Assembly (NCBI GenBank): GCA_964640955.1 | Contig: CAZXJI010000004.1 | Coordinates: 62,001 to 126,000 of the forward strand | Length of the DNA stretch: 64,000 bases | Reading direction: 5' to 3' | Source: CAXXOK01 sp964640955 | GTDB taxonomy: Bacteria > Bacillota > Clostridia > Christensenellales > Aristaeellaceae | Shown here: positions 34,538-42,709 of the stretch, one piece after another | Layout of the letters: every line of letters starts with the position of its first letter | Position numbering within the stretch: position 1 is the first letter of the stretch | Notes under the pieces: model-generated | Database searches by the model: none | Seen by the model: only the letters and a program-made list of their open reading frames with translations | What the model was told of the DNA's origin: nothing | Translations under genes and position numbers: made by a program

Positions 34538-35334
34538 GAAGACGCCCCCTCGCCCGCGGACGCGTTCCATTTGCGCAGCGTCCGCTTCTCCAGCTTTTCG
34601 AACACCAGCCCCTCCATCAGCATCCCGATGACGGCTACCAGCACGATCCCGGCGAAAAGCCCGGCCGTGTTCATCATGGTGCGCTGCTTGAAAATATACC
34701 AGCCCAGCCCGCCGTACGCGCCAATCGCGCCGAAAACCATCTCCGCGCTGATCAGCGCGCGCCAGGCTCGCGCCCAGCCGATGCGGAAGCCCGACAACAG
34801 CTGGGAGAACGCCGCGGGCAGCAGGATTTCCGTTACGATGCGCGCCCGGCTCATGGAAAAGTTGCGGCCCAGGTCGGCATACAGGGCGGGCGCGTCCCGC
34901 ATGCCGTTTTGCAGGCTTAACAGGATCGGCCACAGGCACGCGTGCACGATGACCACCGTCACCGCGGGCGTCCCCGTGCCGAACCAGATGACGATCAGCG
35001 GCAGCAGCGCCATGCCGGGCAGCGGATGCGCCATCACGGTCAGCGCGTCGGTCATGCGATCGACGAACGGCGACAGCCGGGCAAGCACCCCCAGCATCAG
35101 CGCCAGCACCACGCTGATGCCAAAGCCCAGCGCGATCACCCCCAGCGAAAAGGCCGTCTGTTCGAGCAGCGTTCCCCGCACAAACCCCTGCCAGAAGGCA
35201 CGCGCCACCTGCTCGACCGGCGGCAGCAAAAGCGGGGAAACGCCGCTGAACACGGCCGTCGCCTCCCAGATCAGCAACAGCAGCGCGAAAAAGAACAGCC
35301 GGCTCACCCACCGCTTGCGGTAAAAAACGTCCAT
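34534..35334 (-). CDS. ABC transporter permease, SsuC/TauC type
   Basis: The permease of about 266 residues has six helices, LLPPVEQVARAFWQG near the N-terminus, and the EAA-like loop at FSMSRARIVTEILLPAAFSQ. These are typical of SsuC-class permeases. The start is either ATG 35334, with AAAGGG just upstream, or GTG 35352, which overlaps the binding-protein stop. The first is preferred. It overlaps the ATPase gene by 4 bp. Confidence 0.92.
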   Translation of the reverse strand: MDVFYRKRWVSRLFFFALLLLIWEATAVFSGVSPLLLPPVEQVARAFWQGFVRGTLLEQTAFSLGVIALGFGISVVLALMLGVLARLSPFVDRMTDALTVMAHPLPGMALLPLIVIWFGTGTPAVTVVIVHACLWPILLSLQNGMRDAPALYADLGRNFSMSRARIVTEILLPAAFSQLLSGFRIGWARAWRALISAEMVFGAIGAYGGLGWYIFKQRTMMNTAGLFAGIVLVAVIGMLMEGLVFEKLEKRTLRKWNASAGEGASS

Positions 35335-35348
35335 AAGGCCCTTTCCGT

Positions 35349-36299
35349 TCACTGCGCCACCTCCGCGTCCGCAAACGCGTATTCCTCCGCGGTCGGAGCT
35401 TTGGACAGAAGCCCCATCTCCACCATGGCGGCGGCCAGCTTGTCCACCCCGCGCAGGGTCTGGCCGTATATGGTTCCGCCGTAGCTCATTTCGTCAAGCA
35501 GCATGCTTTCCTCCACGCCGTACACGGGCGCGAGCTTCGCGGCCGCGGCGGGCAGATTGGCGTTGATTTCGTCGATCGCCTCCCTCAGCGCCGAGCGGAA
35601 CGCGTCGTAGATATCGCGGTGGTCAGTGTACAGGCTCGTCGCGGCCACGCCGCAGATGAAGGTGAACGGCCCGCCCATCACCTCCTGCCCGGTCAGTATT
35701 TTGTGCATGCCGTTTGCAAGCTCCAGATCGGCGTACGGCGGCGTGGTGATGTGCACTGCAATCTCCCCGCCCGCCAGCATCGCGCTCATCGCGTCCGGGT
35801 GGCTCAGGGAAACCAGCTGGTTGTCGAATTTGTCCGGGTCGCCGAACTGCTGCTCCGCCGCCAGACAAAGCAGAATGTGCTGCGTACAGCCCGGGCTCAG
35901 AATGGCGATGCGGTCGTCCGGCCCGATGTCCGCAAGAGACTGGATATCGTCGCGGTTGGTGATGAAGGAAACCTCGTTTTGGGACAGTGCGGAGAAGGTT
36001 TTCCACTCCATGCCCGTATCCACGCCCAGCAGCATCGGCCCGATGCCCATAAAGCCGATATCGATGTCGCCCGAAAGCATCCCCTCGCGAATGGCGGTGG
36101 GCCCGCCCAGCTGCACCCATTCCACCTCTACGCCCGGCAGCGCCGACTCCAGCAGCCCCTCGTCCTTCATGACCTGCACGGGCGCGTAGGCGATGCCGAA
36201 CTGCTCGGCGACCGTCAGCTTCGTCTTGGCCTTTGTTCCGCAGGCCGACAGAAGCGGCAGCGCGAAAACCAGGCAGCATACCAGCGCGAGTTTCTTCAT
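35349..36299 (-). CDS. Substrate-binding lipoprotein, SsuA/NrtA/THI5-like
   Basis: The 316-residue protein has a lipoprotein signal (FALPLLSAC). The SsuA-like fold shows AEQFGIAYAPVQVMKDEGLLE, GGPTAIREGMLSGDIDIGFMG, LSPGCTQHI and AVHITTPPYADLEL. The family binds small anions or sulfur/nitrogen compounds (sulfonates, nitrate, pyrimidines), and the ligand cannot be set from sequence. The ATG at 36299 overlaps the stop of the ATP-grasp gene by one base (TGATG), so importer and biosynthetic enzyme are co-translated. Confidence 0.9.
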   Translation of the reverse strand: MKKLALVCCLVFALPLLSACGTKAKTKLTVAEQFGIAYAPVQVMKDEGLLESALPGVEVEWVQLGGPTAIREGMLSGDIDIGFMGIGPMLLGVDTGMEWKTFSALSQNEVSFITNRDDIQSLADIGPDDRIAILSPGCTQHILLCLAAEQQFGDPDKFDNQLVSLSHPDAMSAMLAGGEIAVHITTPPYADLELANGMHKILTGQEVMGGPFTFICGVAATSLYTDHRDIYDAFRSALREAIDEINANLPAAAAKLAPVYGVEESMLLDEMSYGGTIYGQTLRGVDKLAAAMVEMGLLSKAPTAEEYAFADAEVAQ

Positions 36300-37549
36300 C
36301 AATATGTTCCTTCTCCGTCGTACATTCTGGGAATCACCAGCGGTTTTCCGCTTTCGTCCGCCACCCGCAGGGCACGGTACAGGCTTTTCACCCGCTCGTC
36401 CATATCGCCGTCCCGCGTGACCAGCACGCAATGCCCGAACCGGGCGGTCGCGTTTTCCGTTTCCGGGATCGTATCGCCGACGCGGAAGTTATACCCGGCG
36501 TCGATCGCCCCCGGCAAAGCCAGCAGCGTAGAAAGCGGCGTGAGCGTTTCGATCCTGCCCGGGCGGCAGAAGGGCATCTGCACCGACACCTGGCAGCCGG
36601 CCGCGGGCGGCGCGGGCGTTTCCAGCGCCGAGCAATCGGCGGGCTCCCCGGCGGCCTCGCGGATCACCGCGCCCAGAATATTAAACCCGGTCAGCCAGGG
36701 AATAAAAACGTCCTCGAACGCCCCTCCCACGCGGCAGGCGGCCTCGTTGACCCGCACGCCGTCCTTACCGATCAGGAACTGCACGTACAGCGGCCCTTCC
36801 TTGGCACCGAGCGCCAGCGCGACCCGTTCGGCGATGCGGCGGATCTCCTCCGCACGGTCCGCAAAGACGCTCGGGTAACGGTGCGCGGCGCAGATGCCGA
36901 TGTGCACCGGGTCGTCGATCAGCTGGCGGTCGGTGAGCGAAAGCGGATACAGGCGTCCGCCGCGCAGGTAGGCGGACAGGGTGACTTCCTTGGAAGGATA
37001 GAAGCTTTCGATCAGCGCCGTGTCCTCACGGGAGAAGGCGAGGGTTTCCGAAAGCCGCGCGACGGCTTCCTTCGCGTCGCTTACCTTGAACACGCCCCGC
37101 TGACCCTGCGAATCCAGCGGTTTGATGACCAGCGGTGCTTTAAGCCCGGCCATCGCGCCCTCGTCCCGGCCTCTTTGCAGAAACGCGTAGGGCACGTGCG
37201 GCACGCCGAAGCGCACGAAAGCCTCCTTCATGGCGCGCTTGTTGGTGGCTTTGAGCGCCGTATCCACGGTGATCGGGCTTGGCAGGTTAAGCGCCTCGGC
37301 CACGCGGGCCGCCGTGTACACCGGCTGGTCGGTGCCGGTGGTGAACACGCCGTCCGCTCCGCACCGCCTCGCGGCCGTGACGCACGCGTCCACGTCGAAG
37401 GTGCTTGCCCGAATATGCTCGTCGCAGACGTCCGCCGCGGGCGGATGAGAAAGATAATCCGCCAGCACCACCCGGTACCCCATCGCCTTTGCCCGCCGGG
37501 CCGCATTCAGCTGACAGTGCGAACCGCCCAGCAGCATCAGCGTCCGCAT
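36299..37549 (-). CDS. ATP-grasp family ligase
   Basis: The 416-residue protein has a biotin-carboxylase-like N-domain (MLLGGSHCQLNAARRAKAMGYRVV). The ATP-grasp core has APLVIKPLDSQGQRGVFKV (lysine and glycine loop), ALIESFYPSKEVTLSAYL and the metal-binding segment GVRVNEAACRVGG. Such enzymes join a carboxylate to an amine or thiol with ATP. The position between a GT2 gene and an SsuABC-type importer is unusual. No peptide or cofactor product can be named. It overlaps the GT2 gene by 13 bp. Confidence 0.85.
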   Translation of the reverse strand: MRTLMLLGGSHCQLNAARRAKAMGYRVVLADYLSHPPAADVCDEHIRASTFDVDACVTAARRCGADGVFTTGTDQPVYTAARVAEALNLPSPITVDTALKATNKRAMKEAFVRFGVPHVPYAFLQRGRDEGAMAGLKAPLVIKPLDSQGQRGVFKVSDAKEAVARLSETLAFSREDTALIESFYPSKEVTLSAYLRGGRLYPLSLTDRQLIDDPVHIGICAAHRYPSVFADRAEEIRRIAERVALALGAKEGPLYVQFLIGKDGVRVNEAACRVGGAFEDVFIPWLTGFNILGAVIREAAGEPADCSALETPAPPAAGCQVSVQMPFCRPGRIETLTPLSTLLALPGAIDAGYNFRVGDTIPETENATARFGHCVLVTRDGDMDERVKSLYRALRVADESGKPLVIPRMYDGEGTY

Positions 37550-38283
37550 TGCGTTTTCCTCCCCCGCGGCGCTTCCGCCTTCGCCGCGCGCGCGCCGCGC
37601 CGAAAGCCGACGGTCGGCGCGTAGTGCCTAAGCAGCCCCGCGTACAGGGCGGCCAGCTTCCCAAACGTATAGCGGGAAGGCGCGCCGCCGGGATTTGCGC
37701 GGTACCGCACGCAGGCCACCCTCGGATGCAGCTTCATCGCGGCCGCGGAGAGGTAAATGGTGCCGTCCGCTTCCGGCGCGATCCGGGCGGCCAGCGTGCC
37801 GGTCATCACGCGGTAGGCGCCCGCGCGCACGCCCCGGGGCATGCCCAGGCAGAAAGAGAAAAACCCGTCCCTAAGGCGTGCGCCCAGCCGCCGAAGCGGC
37901 GTGCCCTTTCTGCGTTCGGGGACGGCATAACATAGGTCGGCTCCGCTTTGAACGGCGGCGATCATGTCGCCAAGCAGCGCCGCCGGGTGCGCGCCGTCGT
38001 CGTCCATGGTGGCGATCAGGTCGCACCCGCGCAGCTCGCGGAGCCCCGCGTACAGCGCCTGCTGTTGGCCGCGGTTCTCGGGCAGCACCACGGCGGTCAC
38101 ATTTTCGTAGCGCGCCTGAAGCGCGCGCACCGCCGCCGCATCCCGGTCGCCGCCGCCGTCCGCCACCAGCGCCACGCGGCACGTGATTCCGCGGCATTTG
38201 GCAAAATCCAAAACCGATTCCGTCACGCCGCCCACGGTGCCGTACCCGTGGAAAACGGGGATCACCACGCCCAGTATCATCAC
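37537..38283 (-). CDS. Family 2 glycosyltransferase (DPM1/GtrB-like)
   Basis: The 248-residue protein has the GT-A N-terminus VVIPVFHGYGTVGGVTESVL, VALVADGGGDRD, NRGQQQALYAGLREL and the catalytic metal motif TMDDDGAHP. It resembles polyprenyl-phosphate sugar synthases but lacks the C-terminal membrane helices of GtrB. It may make a polyprenyl-P-sugar or transfer sugar to a soluble acceptor. It is the first gene of the run ending in the ABC ATPase. The ArnT-like gene at the other end of that run is a possible user of its product, which is inference. Confidence 0.85.
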   Translation of the reverse strand: MMILGVVIPVFHGYGTVGGVTESVLDFAKCRGITCRVALVADGGGDRDAAAVRALQARYENVTAVVLPENRGQQQALYAGLRELRGCDLIATMDDDGAHPAALLGDMIAAVQSGADLCYAVPERRKGTPLRRLGARLRDGFFSFCLGMPRGVRAGAYRVMTGTLAARIAPEADGTIYLSAAAMKLHPRVACVRYRANPGGAPSRYTFGKLAALYAGLLRHYAPTVGFRRGARAAKAEAPRGRKTQCGR

Positions 38284-38314
38284 ACGCTCACCTTGTCCGC
38301 ACGCGTTTGTCCGC

Positions 38315-38343
38315 TTGCCGCGGCGCTTTGCCCGTGCTACAAT
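38315..38343 (+). promoter_or_regulatory. Promoter of the stand-alone tusA-like gene
   Basis: TTGCCG (38315-38320), a 17-base spacer and TACAAT (38338-38343) lie 26 bp ahead of the start. Confidence 0.65.
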
Positions 38344-38369
38344 GATCCTAGGAAAAAGGAGGGGGTCCG

Positions 38370-38609
38370 ATGCGTCGTCTGGATTGTCTGGGGGACATGT
38401 GCCCCCTGCCGCTGATGAAGCTGATGCAGTGCCGCGAACAGCTCGACGGCGGCGAAAGCGTCATGATCGTGACCGACCATAGCTGCACGTGCGAATCCAT
38501 CCTCGCCTACTGCAAAACGCAGCGGCTGGACGCGTCGGTGCAGGAGCCCGTAACGGGCGTGTGGGAAATCACGATGAGCCGCGAAAAAAACGCTAACAGA
38601 TCGTCGTAG
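38370..38609 (+). CDS. TusA-like sulfur carrier protein
   Basis: The 79-residue protein has the SirA/TusA fold with its key motif CLGDMCPLPLMK: the CPxP Cys accepts persulfide and the first Cys is also conserved. A further TDHSCTCES segment resembles the selenium/sulfur transfer subfamily found next to YeeE transporters. GGAGGGGG precedes ATG 38370. It has its own promoter, and its 3' end overlaps the convergent LysR gene by 17 bp. It probably passes sulfur to acceptors in the cytoplasm. It differs clearly in sequence from the TusA-like protein in the neighbouring operon. Confidence 0.9.
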   Translation: MRRLDCLGDMCPLPLMKLMQCREQLDGGESVMIVTDHSCTCESILAYCKTQRLDASVQEPVTGVWEITMSREKNANRSS

Positions 38610-39492
38610 GCACCATGTTTTCGAAGTATTTCTTGACCATCATCACCTGATAGTTGCTGTTTTCCACCTTTTGCTTATAAACGATCGAAACGTCGTACCG
38701 CAGGCAGAAGTCCTCCGTATCGATAATCTTCAGCTGCTGCAGATAAACTTCCTTCTTGACCGCCATGTACGGCAGAAAAGAAAGCCCGTTCCCGCCGATC
38801 ACCATGGACTTGACCGATTCCGTCGAGTCCAGGTGGTAGGATACGTTGAAATCCTCCATCGAGAAGCCCATGCTCTTGAGCTGGTCGGCCATCATTCGAT
38901 AGGAGCTGTAGTTTTCATCCAAAAGGACCAGCGGATAATGCTTCAGGCCCTGCACGGAAAGGCTGGTCTTAACGTTGTAATCTCTGGCCGCCACCAGCAC
39001 GATCTGATCGGAAAAGACGTTCTTGCTGTACAGTTCCTGCTCCTCCGTTTCCCCGACGATAAACCCGATGTCCGCCTGGTTGCCCAGCACCTGTCGGATC
39101 ACGTTGCGCGAGGGCATGGAGGCAAGGGTGAAAGTATAATCCGGGAACTTCTCCTTGGCCTTGACCAGCGTGCAGGGAATGGCGTAGTTGGCCGCGACCT
39201 GCGTGGCGACGACGCGGCAGGTGTCGTTGTGGTTGCGCAGGTTGTTGAGTTCCTCCATGAACTGATCGTAGGTGAATATCAGCTGCGCGGCATAACGTTT
39301 TGTTATCATACCGGCATCCGTTAATTGTATTCCTCTATTGCTGCGCTCAAACAGCTTGCAATTGAGCGTATCTTCAATTTTTTGCATCTGCAGGCTTAAG
39401 GCAGGCTGCGAAATGTGCGACGCGTTCGCGACTTTCGATATGCTCTTTTCCTGCGCGATCTTCAAAAACAGGGCCAGGTGTTCCAATTGCAT
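38593..39492 (-). CDS. LysR family transcriptional regulator
   Basis: The 299-residue protein has an N-terminal winged helix-turn-helix (EKSISKVANASHISQPALSL) and a LysR substrate-binding domain: CRVVATQVAANYAIPC, NQADIGFIVGE, SVKSMVIGGNGLSFLPYMAV. It resembles the CysB/CysL group in layout. It is divergent from the YeeE-TusA operon across a 241-bp region with palindromes, so it is the likely regulator of that sulfur operon. Its inducer is unknown. Its 3' end overlaps the tusA-like gene. Confidence 0.9.
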   Translation of the reverse strand: MQLEHLALFLKIAQEKSISKVANASHISQPALSLQMQKIEDTLNCKLFERSNRGIQLTDAGMITKRYAAQLIFTYDQFMEELNNLRNHNDTCRVVATQVAANYAIPCTLVKAKEKFPDYTFTLASMPSRNVIRQVLGNQADIGFIVGETEEQELYSKNVFSDQIVLVAARDYNVKTSLSVQGLKHYPLVLLDENYSSYRMMADQLKSMGFSMEDFNVSYHLDSTESVKSMVIGGNGLSFLPYMAVKKEVYLQQLKIIDTEDFCLRYDVSIVYKQKVENSNYQVMMVKKYFENMVPTTIC

Positions 39493-39646
39493 ATTCGGTT
39501 CCTCCTCTCTCGTACACGGTTGGCCGCGCGGCGGACAGCGGCCGCGCTATCATTGCGAAACATTATACCACCATTATCTATTGCTATCAATCCTGCTTAT
39601 ATCAGATTGTGATAAAATTGTCTAATACAGCAAAAGCAACTTCAAT

Positions 39647-39675
39647 GTTACAGCGGCAGAGGCCCATGCTATAAT
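39647..39675 (+). promoter_or_regulatory. Promoter of the split-YeeE sulfur operon
   Basis: GTTACA (39647-39652), a 17-base spacer and TATAAT (39670-39675) with the extended TGC just before it. The start codon lies 58 bp downstream. Confidence 0.7.
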
Positions 39676-39690
39676 GTTTTACAGTAAAAC
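39676..39690. promoter_or_regulatory. Palindromic operator-like site at the transcription start
   Basis: GTTTTAC, A, GTAAAAC is a perfect 7+1+7 palindrome that touches the -10 box and covers the likely start of transcription. The position suits repression. The binding protein could be the divergent LysR or another regulator. Confidence 0.5.
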
Positions 39691-39714
39691 CGGCAGAATT
39701 TCATAGTCTGCCGG
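39690..39714 (+). promoter_or_regulatory. 5'-UTR hairpin before the first YeeE gene
   Basis: CCGGCAGA (39690-39697) pairs perfectly with TCTGCCGG (39707-39714), five bases ahead of the GGGAGGTG ribosome site. It could tune translation or mRNA stability. Confidence 0.45.
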
Positions 39715-39733
39715 CCATTTGGGAGGTGCTTTG

Positions 39734-40429
39734 ATGTCGGAGCCTTCGAAAATTCCGGTTACGCGAACGGTTCAAAGAACCAGAAAAAAGAAAAGAAACC
39801 AGTTGCCCATCGCGCTTATGGTGCTTGTGGGCATCGTGGCTGTCGGCATATTGCTGGCTCTGTTCAAATCGACGCAAGTCGCCATGTTCTGGGTGTTCGG
39901 CACCTGCTTCGGCTTCAGCCTGCAAAAGTCGCGCTTCTGCTTTACGGCGTCGCTGCGCGACCCCTGCATCACCGGCAGCACGTCCATCACCAAGGCCGTG
40001 CTGATCGCTTTCGCGCTGACGTCCATCGGCTTTACGGCCGTCAAGTACAACGCTTTCGCTTCTGGGCAGACGATTCCCGGTATGAGCTACGTGATGCCCG
40101 TGAGCCTGGCGACGGTCGTCGGGGGCATTATGTTCGGCATCGGCATGGTGATCGCGGGCGGGTGCGCGTCGGGCACGCTGATGCGCATCGGCGAAGGTTT
40201 TGCCATGCAGATGCTCGCGCTGGTGTTTTTCATCATCGGCTCCCTCTGGGGCGCCCACGACATGGGCTGGTGGAACCTGAACGTTATCGCGGGGGCGCCG
40301 CGCATCTTCCTGCCGGATATCTTCGGCTGGTTCGGCGCGATCGTCATCCAGCTTTTGATCATCGCCTGCCTGTACGTGGCGGCCGATCTTTGGGAACGCA
40401 AGAAGCTGGGAATCAAGGACGAGGAGTAG
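39734..40429 (+). CDS. YeeE/YedE family transporter, N-terminal half (thiosulfate-uptake type)
   Basis: The 231-residue membrane protein has a basic N-terminal tail and about five helices. Two conserved cysteine motifs occur: CFGFSLQKSRFCFTA and VIAGGCASGTLMRIGEG. These match the first half of TsuA/YeeE, where cysteines pass thiosulfate across the membrane by transient contacts. E. coli YeeE is about 350 residues in one chain; here the second half is a separate gene at 40768. The ATG at 39734 has GGGAGGTG upstream. A TusA-like gene lies between the halves. Confidence 0.88.
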   Translation: MSEPSKIPVTRTVQRTRKKKRNQLPIALMVLVGIVAVGILLALFKSTQVAMFWVFGTCFGFSLQKSRFCFTASLRDPCITGSTSITKAVLIAFALTSIGFTAVKYNAFASGQTIPGMSYVMPVSLATVVGGIMFGIGMVIAGGCASGTLMRIGEGFAMQMLALVFFIIGSLWGAHDMGWWNLNVIAGAPRIFLPDIFGWFGAIVIQLLIIACLYVAADLWERKKLGIKDEE

Positions 40430-40485
40430 CCTTATGCCGACAGGCATAGCGCTTCCAATATACTTATCGCTAGGAGGAAACCATC

Positions 40486-40707
40486 ATGGCTGAATACGAA
40501 CTGGATTGCTTGGGCGAGGCTTGCCCGGTACCCCTGATGAAGACCGAAAAGAAAATGAACACCCTCAACAAGGGCGACGTGCTGGTCGTGCACATCGACC
40601 ACAGCTGCGCCATGAAGAACGTTCCCGAATGGGCTCGCTCCCAGGGGTACAACGTTGAAGTGGAAGAGGTCGACGACGGCGAGTGGGACGTTATCATCGA
40701 AAAGTAA
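40486..40707 (+). CDS. TusA-like sulfur carrier (TsuB-like)
   Basis: The 73-residue protein has CLGEACPVPLMK with the persulfide-accepting CPxP Cys and a second conserved VVHIDHSCAMKN segment. Proteins like this (TsuB) receive sulfur from thiosulfate brought in by TsuA. It is encoded between the two halves of the YeeE-type transporter, 56 bp and 60 bp from its neighbours, with GGAGG in front. Confidence 0.92.
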   Translation: MAEYELDCLGEACPVPLMKTEKKMNTLNKGDVLVVHIDHSCAMKNVPEWARSQGYNVEVEEVDDGEWDVIIEK

Positions 40708-40767
40708 CGTCCGCCGCACGCAACGACACCGTCGCTTGCGTCCCCATGAAAGGAAGGTAGCAGGACT

Positions 40768-41316
40768 TTGAAACAGCTTTGGGAGAAGATCAGTAAAAAC
40801 CGCTATTACAAAATGGTTTTTAAGAATCCCTTCACCTATATCACCGGCGCCGTGCTGCTGTCGATTACGCAGATTGCCCTTTTTGCCTATTCCGGCACTC
40901 CCTGGGGCGTTTCGGGTACCCTGGCGAACTGGGGCGCCTGGATCTATCGGCTGTTCGGCGGAAGCGTGGATAAGTGGTACTACTTTTCCTCCTCCGGGGC
41001 GCAGGCGACGCTGGACGCCGGGATTCTGAGCCACACCGGTACGATGCTGAACGTGGGCCTGATAGCGGGCGCGCTGCTTGCGACGCTGCTGGCTTCCCAG
41101 TTCAAGTTTAAGAAGATCAAATCGTTAAAGCAGGTCGTCGCCGCGGTGCTCGGCGGCCTGTTGATGGGCTATGGCGCTCGTTTGGCCGGCGGTTGTAACA
41201 TCGGCGCCCTGTACAGCGGCATCGCTTCCCTGTCCCTTTCGGGCTGGGTGTTCGCGGCGTTCCTGCTGGTAGGCGCGTTTATCGGCAGCAAACTGCTGGC
41301 GAAATTCTTCATGTAA
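40768..41316 (+). CDS. YeeE/YedE family transporter, C-terminal half
   Basis: The 182-residue protein has four or five helices and the conserved cysteine motif YGARLAGGCNIGALYSGIASLSLSGW, which is the second-half signature of YeeE/TsuA. The start is taken at 40768; AGGAAGG lies about 15 bases upstream. With the N-terminal half it would form a two-subunit transporter (the PmpA/PmpB arrangement). The intervening tusA-like gene excludes a simple frameshift of one long gene. Confidence 0.88.
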   Translation: MKQLWEKISKNRYYKMVFKNPFTYITGAVLLSITQIALFAYSGTPWGVSGTLANWGAWIYRLFGGSVDKWYYFSSSGAQATLDAGILSHTGTMLNVGLIAGALLATLLASQFKFKKIKSLKQVVAAVLGGLLMGYGARLAGGCNIGALYSGIASLSLSGWVFAAFLLVGAFIGSKLLAKFFM

Positions 41317-41347
41317 TTTTTTTCGATAGGAAGAAGGAACGGGCATC

Positions 41348-42571
41348 ATGGAAAAGAAAATAGAGAAGTATGATGTGGTTATCATCGGCGGCGGCGCCGC
41401 CGGGATGACCGCCGGTATCTACTGCGGTCGCGCGCAGCTCAAAACCCTGATCATCGAAAAAGCGCTGGTCGGCGGCCTGGCCACCTACACCAACGAGATC
41501 GAAAACTATCCCGGCTTCCCGGAGGGCAGCTCCGGCCTGGGCCTGATGGAGCTTTTTCACAAGCAGGCTAAGAAGTTCGGCGTCGTCTTCAAGCTGACGG
41601 ACGTGCGCTCGGTCAAGCTGGAGGGCCCGGACAAGGTCGTGGAGACCTTCCGCAACGAGTTTCACTGCAAGGTCGTCATCATCGCGTCCGGCGGCAAGCC
41701 GCGCCTGACCGGCGCCAAGAATGAGGAGAAGTACCTTTACGACAAGGGCATTTCCTTCTGCGCCACGTGCGACGCGGCCGCCAACACCGGCAAGACCGTG
41801 ATGGTTATCGGCAGCGGCGACGCGGCCGTCGAGGAAGGCATCTTCCTGACCAAGTTTGCCAGCAAGGTCATCGTTTCGGTGCTGCACGACGAAGGCGTTA
41901 TGGACTGCAACGAAATCGCCAAGAGCGAAGCCATGCGCAACGAGAAGATGGAGTTCCTGTGGAACACCACCGTGGATGAGTTCAAGGGCGACGAGCGCCT
42001 GCACGCGGTGGCGCTGAAGAACTCCAAAACCGGCGAAATTACGGACGTCCCGGTGGACACCTGCTTCGTGTTTATCGGCTATCTGCCCAACACCGAGATC
42101 TTCCGCGGTATGATCGATATGACGCGCGGCGGCTACGTAATCACCAACGAGCGTATGGAAACCAAGATCCCCGGCGTCTTCTGCGCGGGCGACGTGCGCG
42201 ACAAGTTCCTTAAGCAGGTCGCCACCGCCGTCGGCGACGGCGCCATTGCGGGCTACGCGGCGGAGAAGTACATCGCCGAGAGCGCGCTGTTCGAAAACCA
42301 GATTATGGGCGAATCCCCGCGGATCGTATACGTGTACAACGCCGCTTCTGCGGATGACCGCGAACTGCTCGCCCAGATGGAAAAGTACGAGCAGTGCCAT
42401 TGCGATCTCGGCTTCATCAAGGCGGATGTGTATAAATCCAACGGTATCGCCCAGCGCCTGAACGTCGAGCAGACGCCGTGCGTAACCTATATCAAAGACA
42501 ACAAGATCATCGGCTGCGTCTCCTGCGGGGACATCTGCCCCGCTTCCATCGACAAACTGGTCAAGCGTTGA
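41348..42571 (+). CDS. Thioredoxin reductase-like flavoprotein with C-terminal thioredoxin-fold domain
   Basis: The 407-residue protein has the FAD motif VIIGGGAAGMTAG (11-23), the redox pair C138-x-x-C141 in SFCATCDAA, and the NAD(P)-binding MVIGSGDAAVEEG. The FAD end motif FCAGDVRDK lies near 279-285. After about residue 322 a thioredoxin-like domain follows (RIVYVYNAA to TPCVTYIKDNKIIG). It lacks the CGPC site but carries six other cysteines (350, 352, 378, 390, 393, 397). It is the last core gene of the thiosulfate operon. A role in releasing sulfur from TusA-bound persulfide or reducing a partner is inferred. Confidence 0.9.
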   Translation: MEKKIEKYDVVIIGGGAAGMTAGIYCGRAQLKTLIIEKALVGGLATYTNEIENYPGFPEGSSGLGLMELFHKQAKKFGVVFKLTDVRSVKLEGPDKVVETFRNEFHCKVVIIASGGKPRLTGAKNEEKYLYDKGISFCATCDAAANTGKTVMVIGSGDAAVEEGIFLTKFASKVIVSVLHDEGVMDCNEIAKSEAMRNEKMEFLWNTTVDEFKGDERLHAVALKNSKTGEITDVPVDTCFVFIGYLPNTEIFRGMIDMTRGGYVITNERMETKIPGVFCAGDVRDKFLKQVATAVGDGAIAGYAAEKYIAESALFENQIMGESPRIVYVYNAASADDRELLAQMEKYEQCHCDLGFIKADVYKSNGIAQRLNVEQTPCVTYIKDNKIIGCVSCGDICPASIDKLVKR

Positions 42572-42709
42572 CCCTCCCCCCATTCCAACGTCCCCGCCTC
42601 AATGTTCCCGTAAGCGTCCCGTGCGCACGGTATGCGCAGGCCGCGCCCGACCCACGCGAAGGCACGGCGCGCACAAGGCGCTTCAAAGCGACGAAGTAGG
42701 AGGTATACG

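Noticed and set aside
39734..41316. Split YeeE as a frameshifted single gene
   Set aside because: Each half has its own ribosome site and start, and a whole tusA-like gene lies between them.
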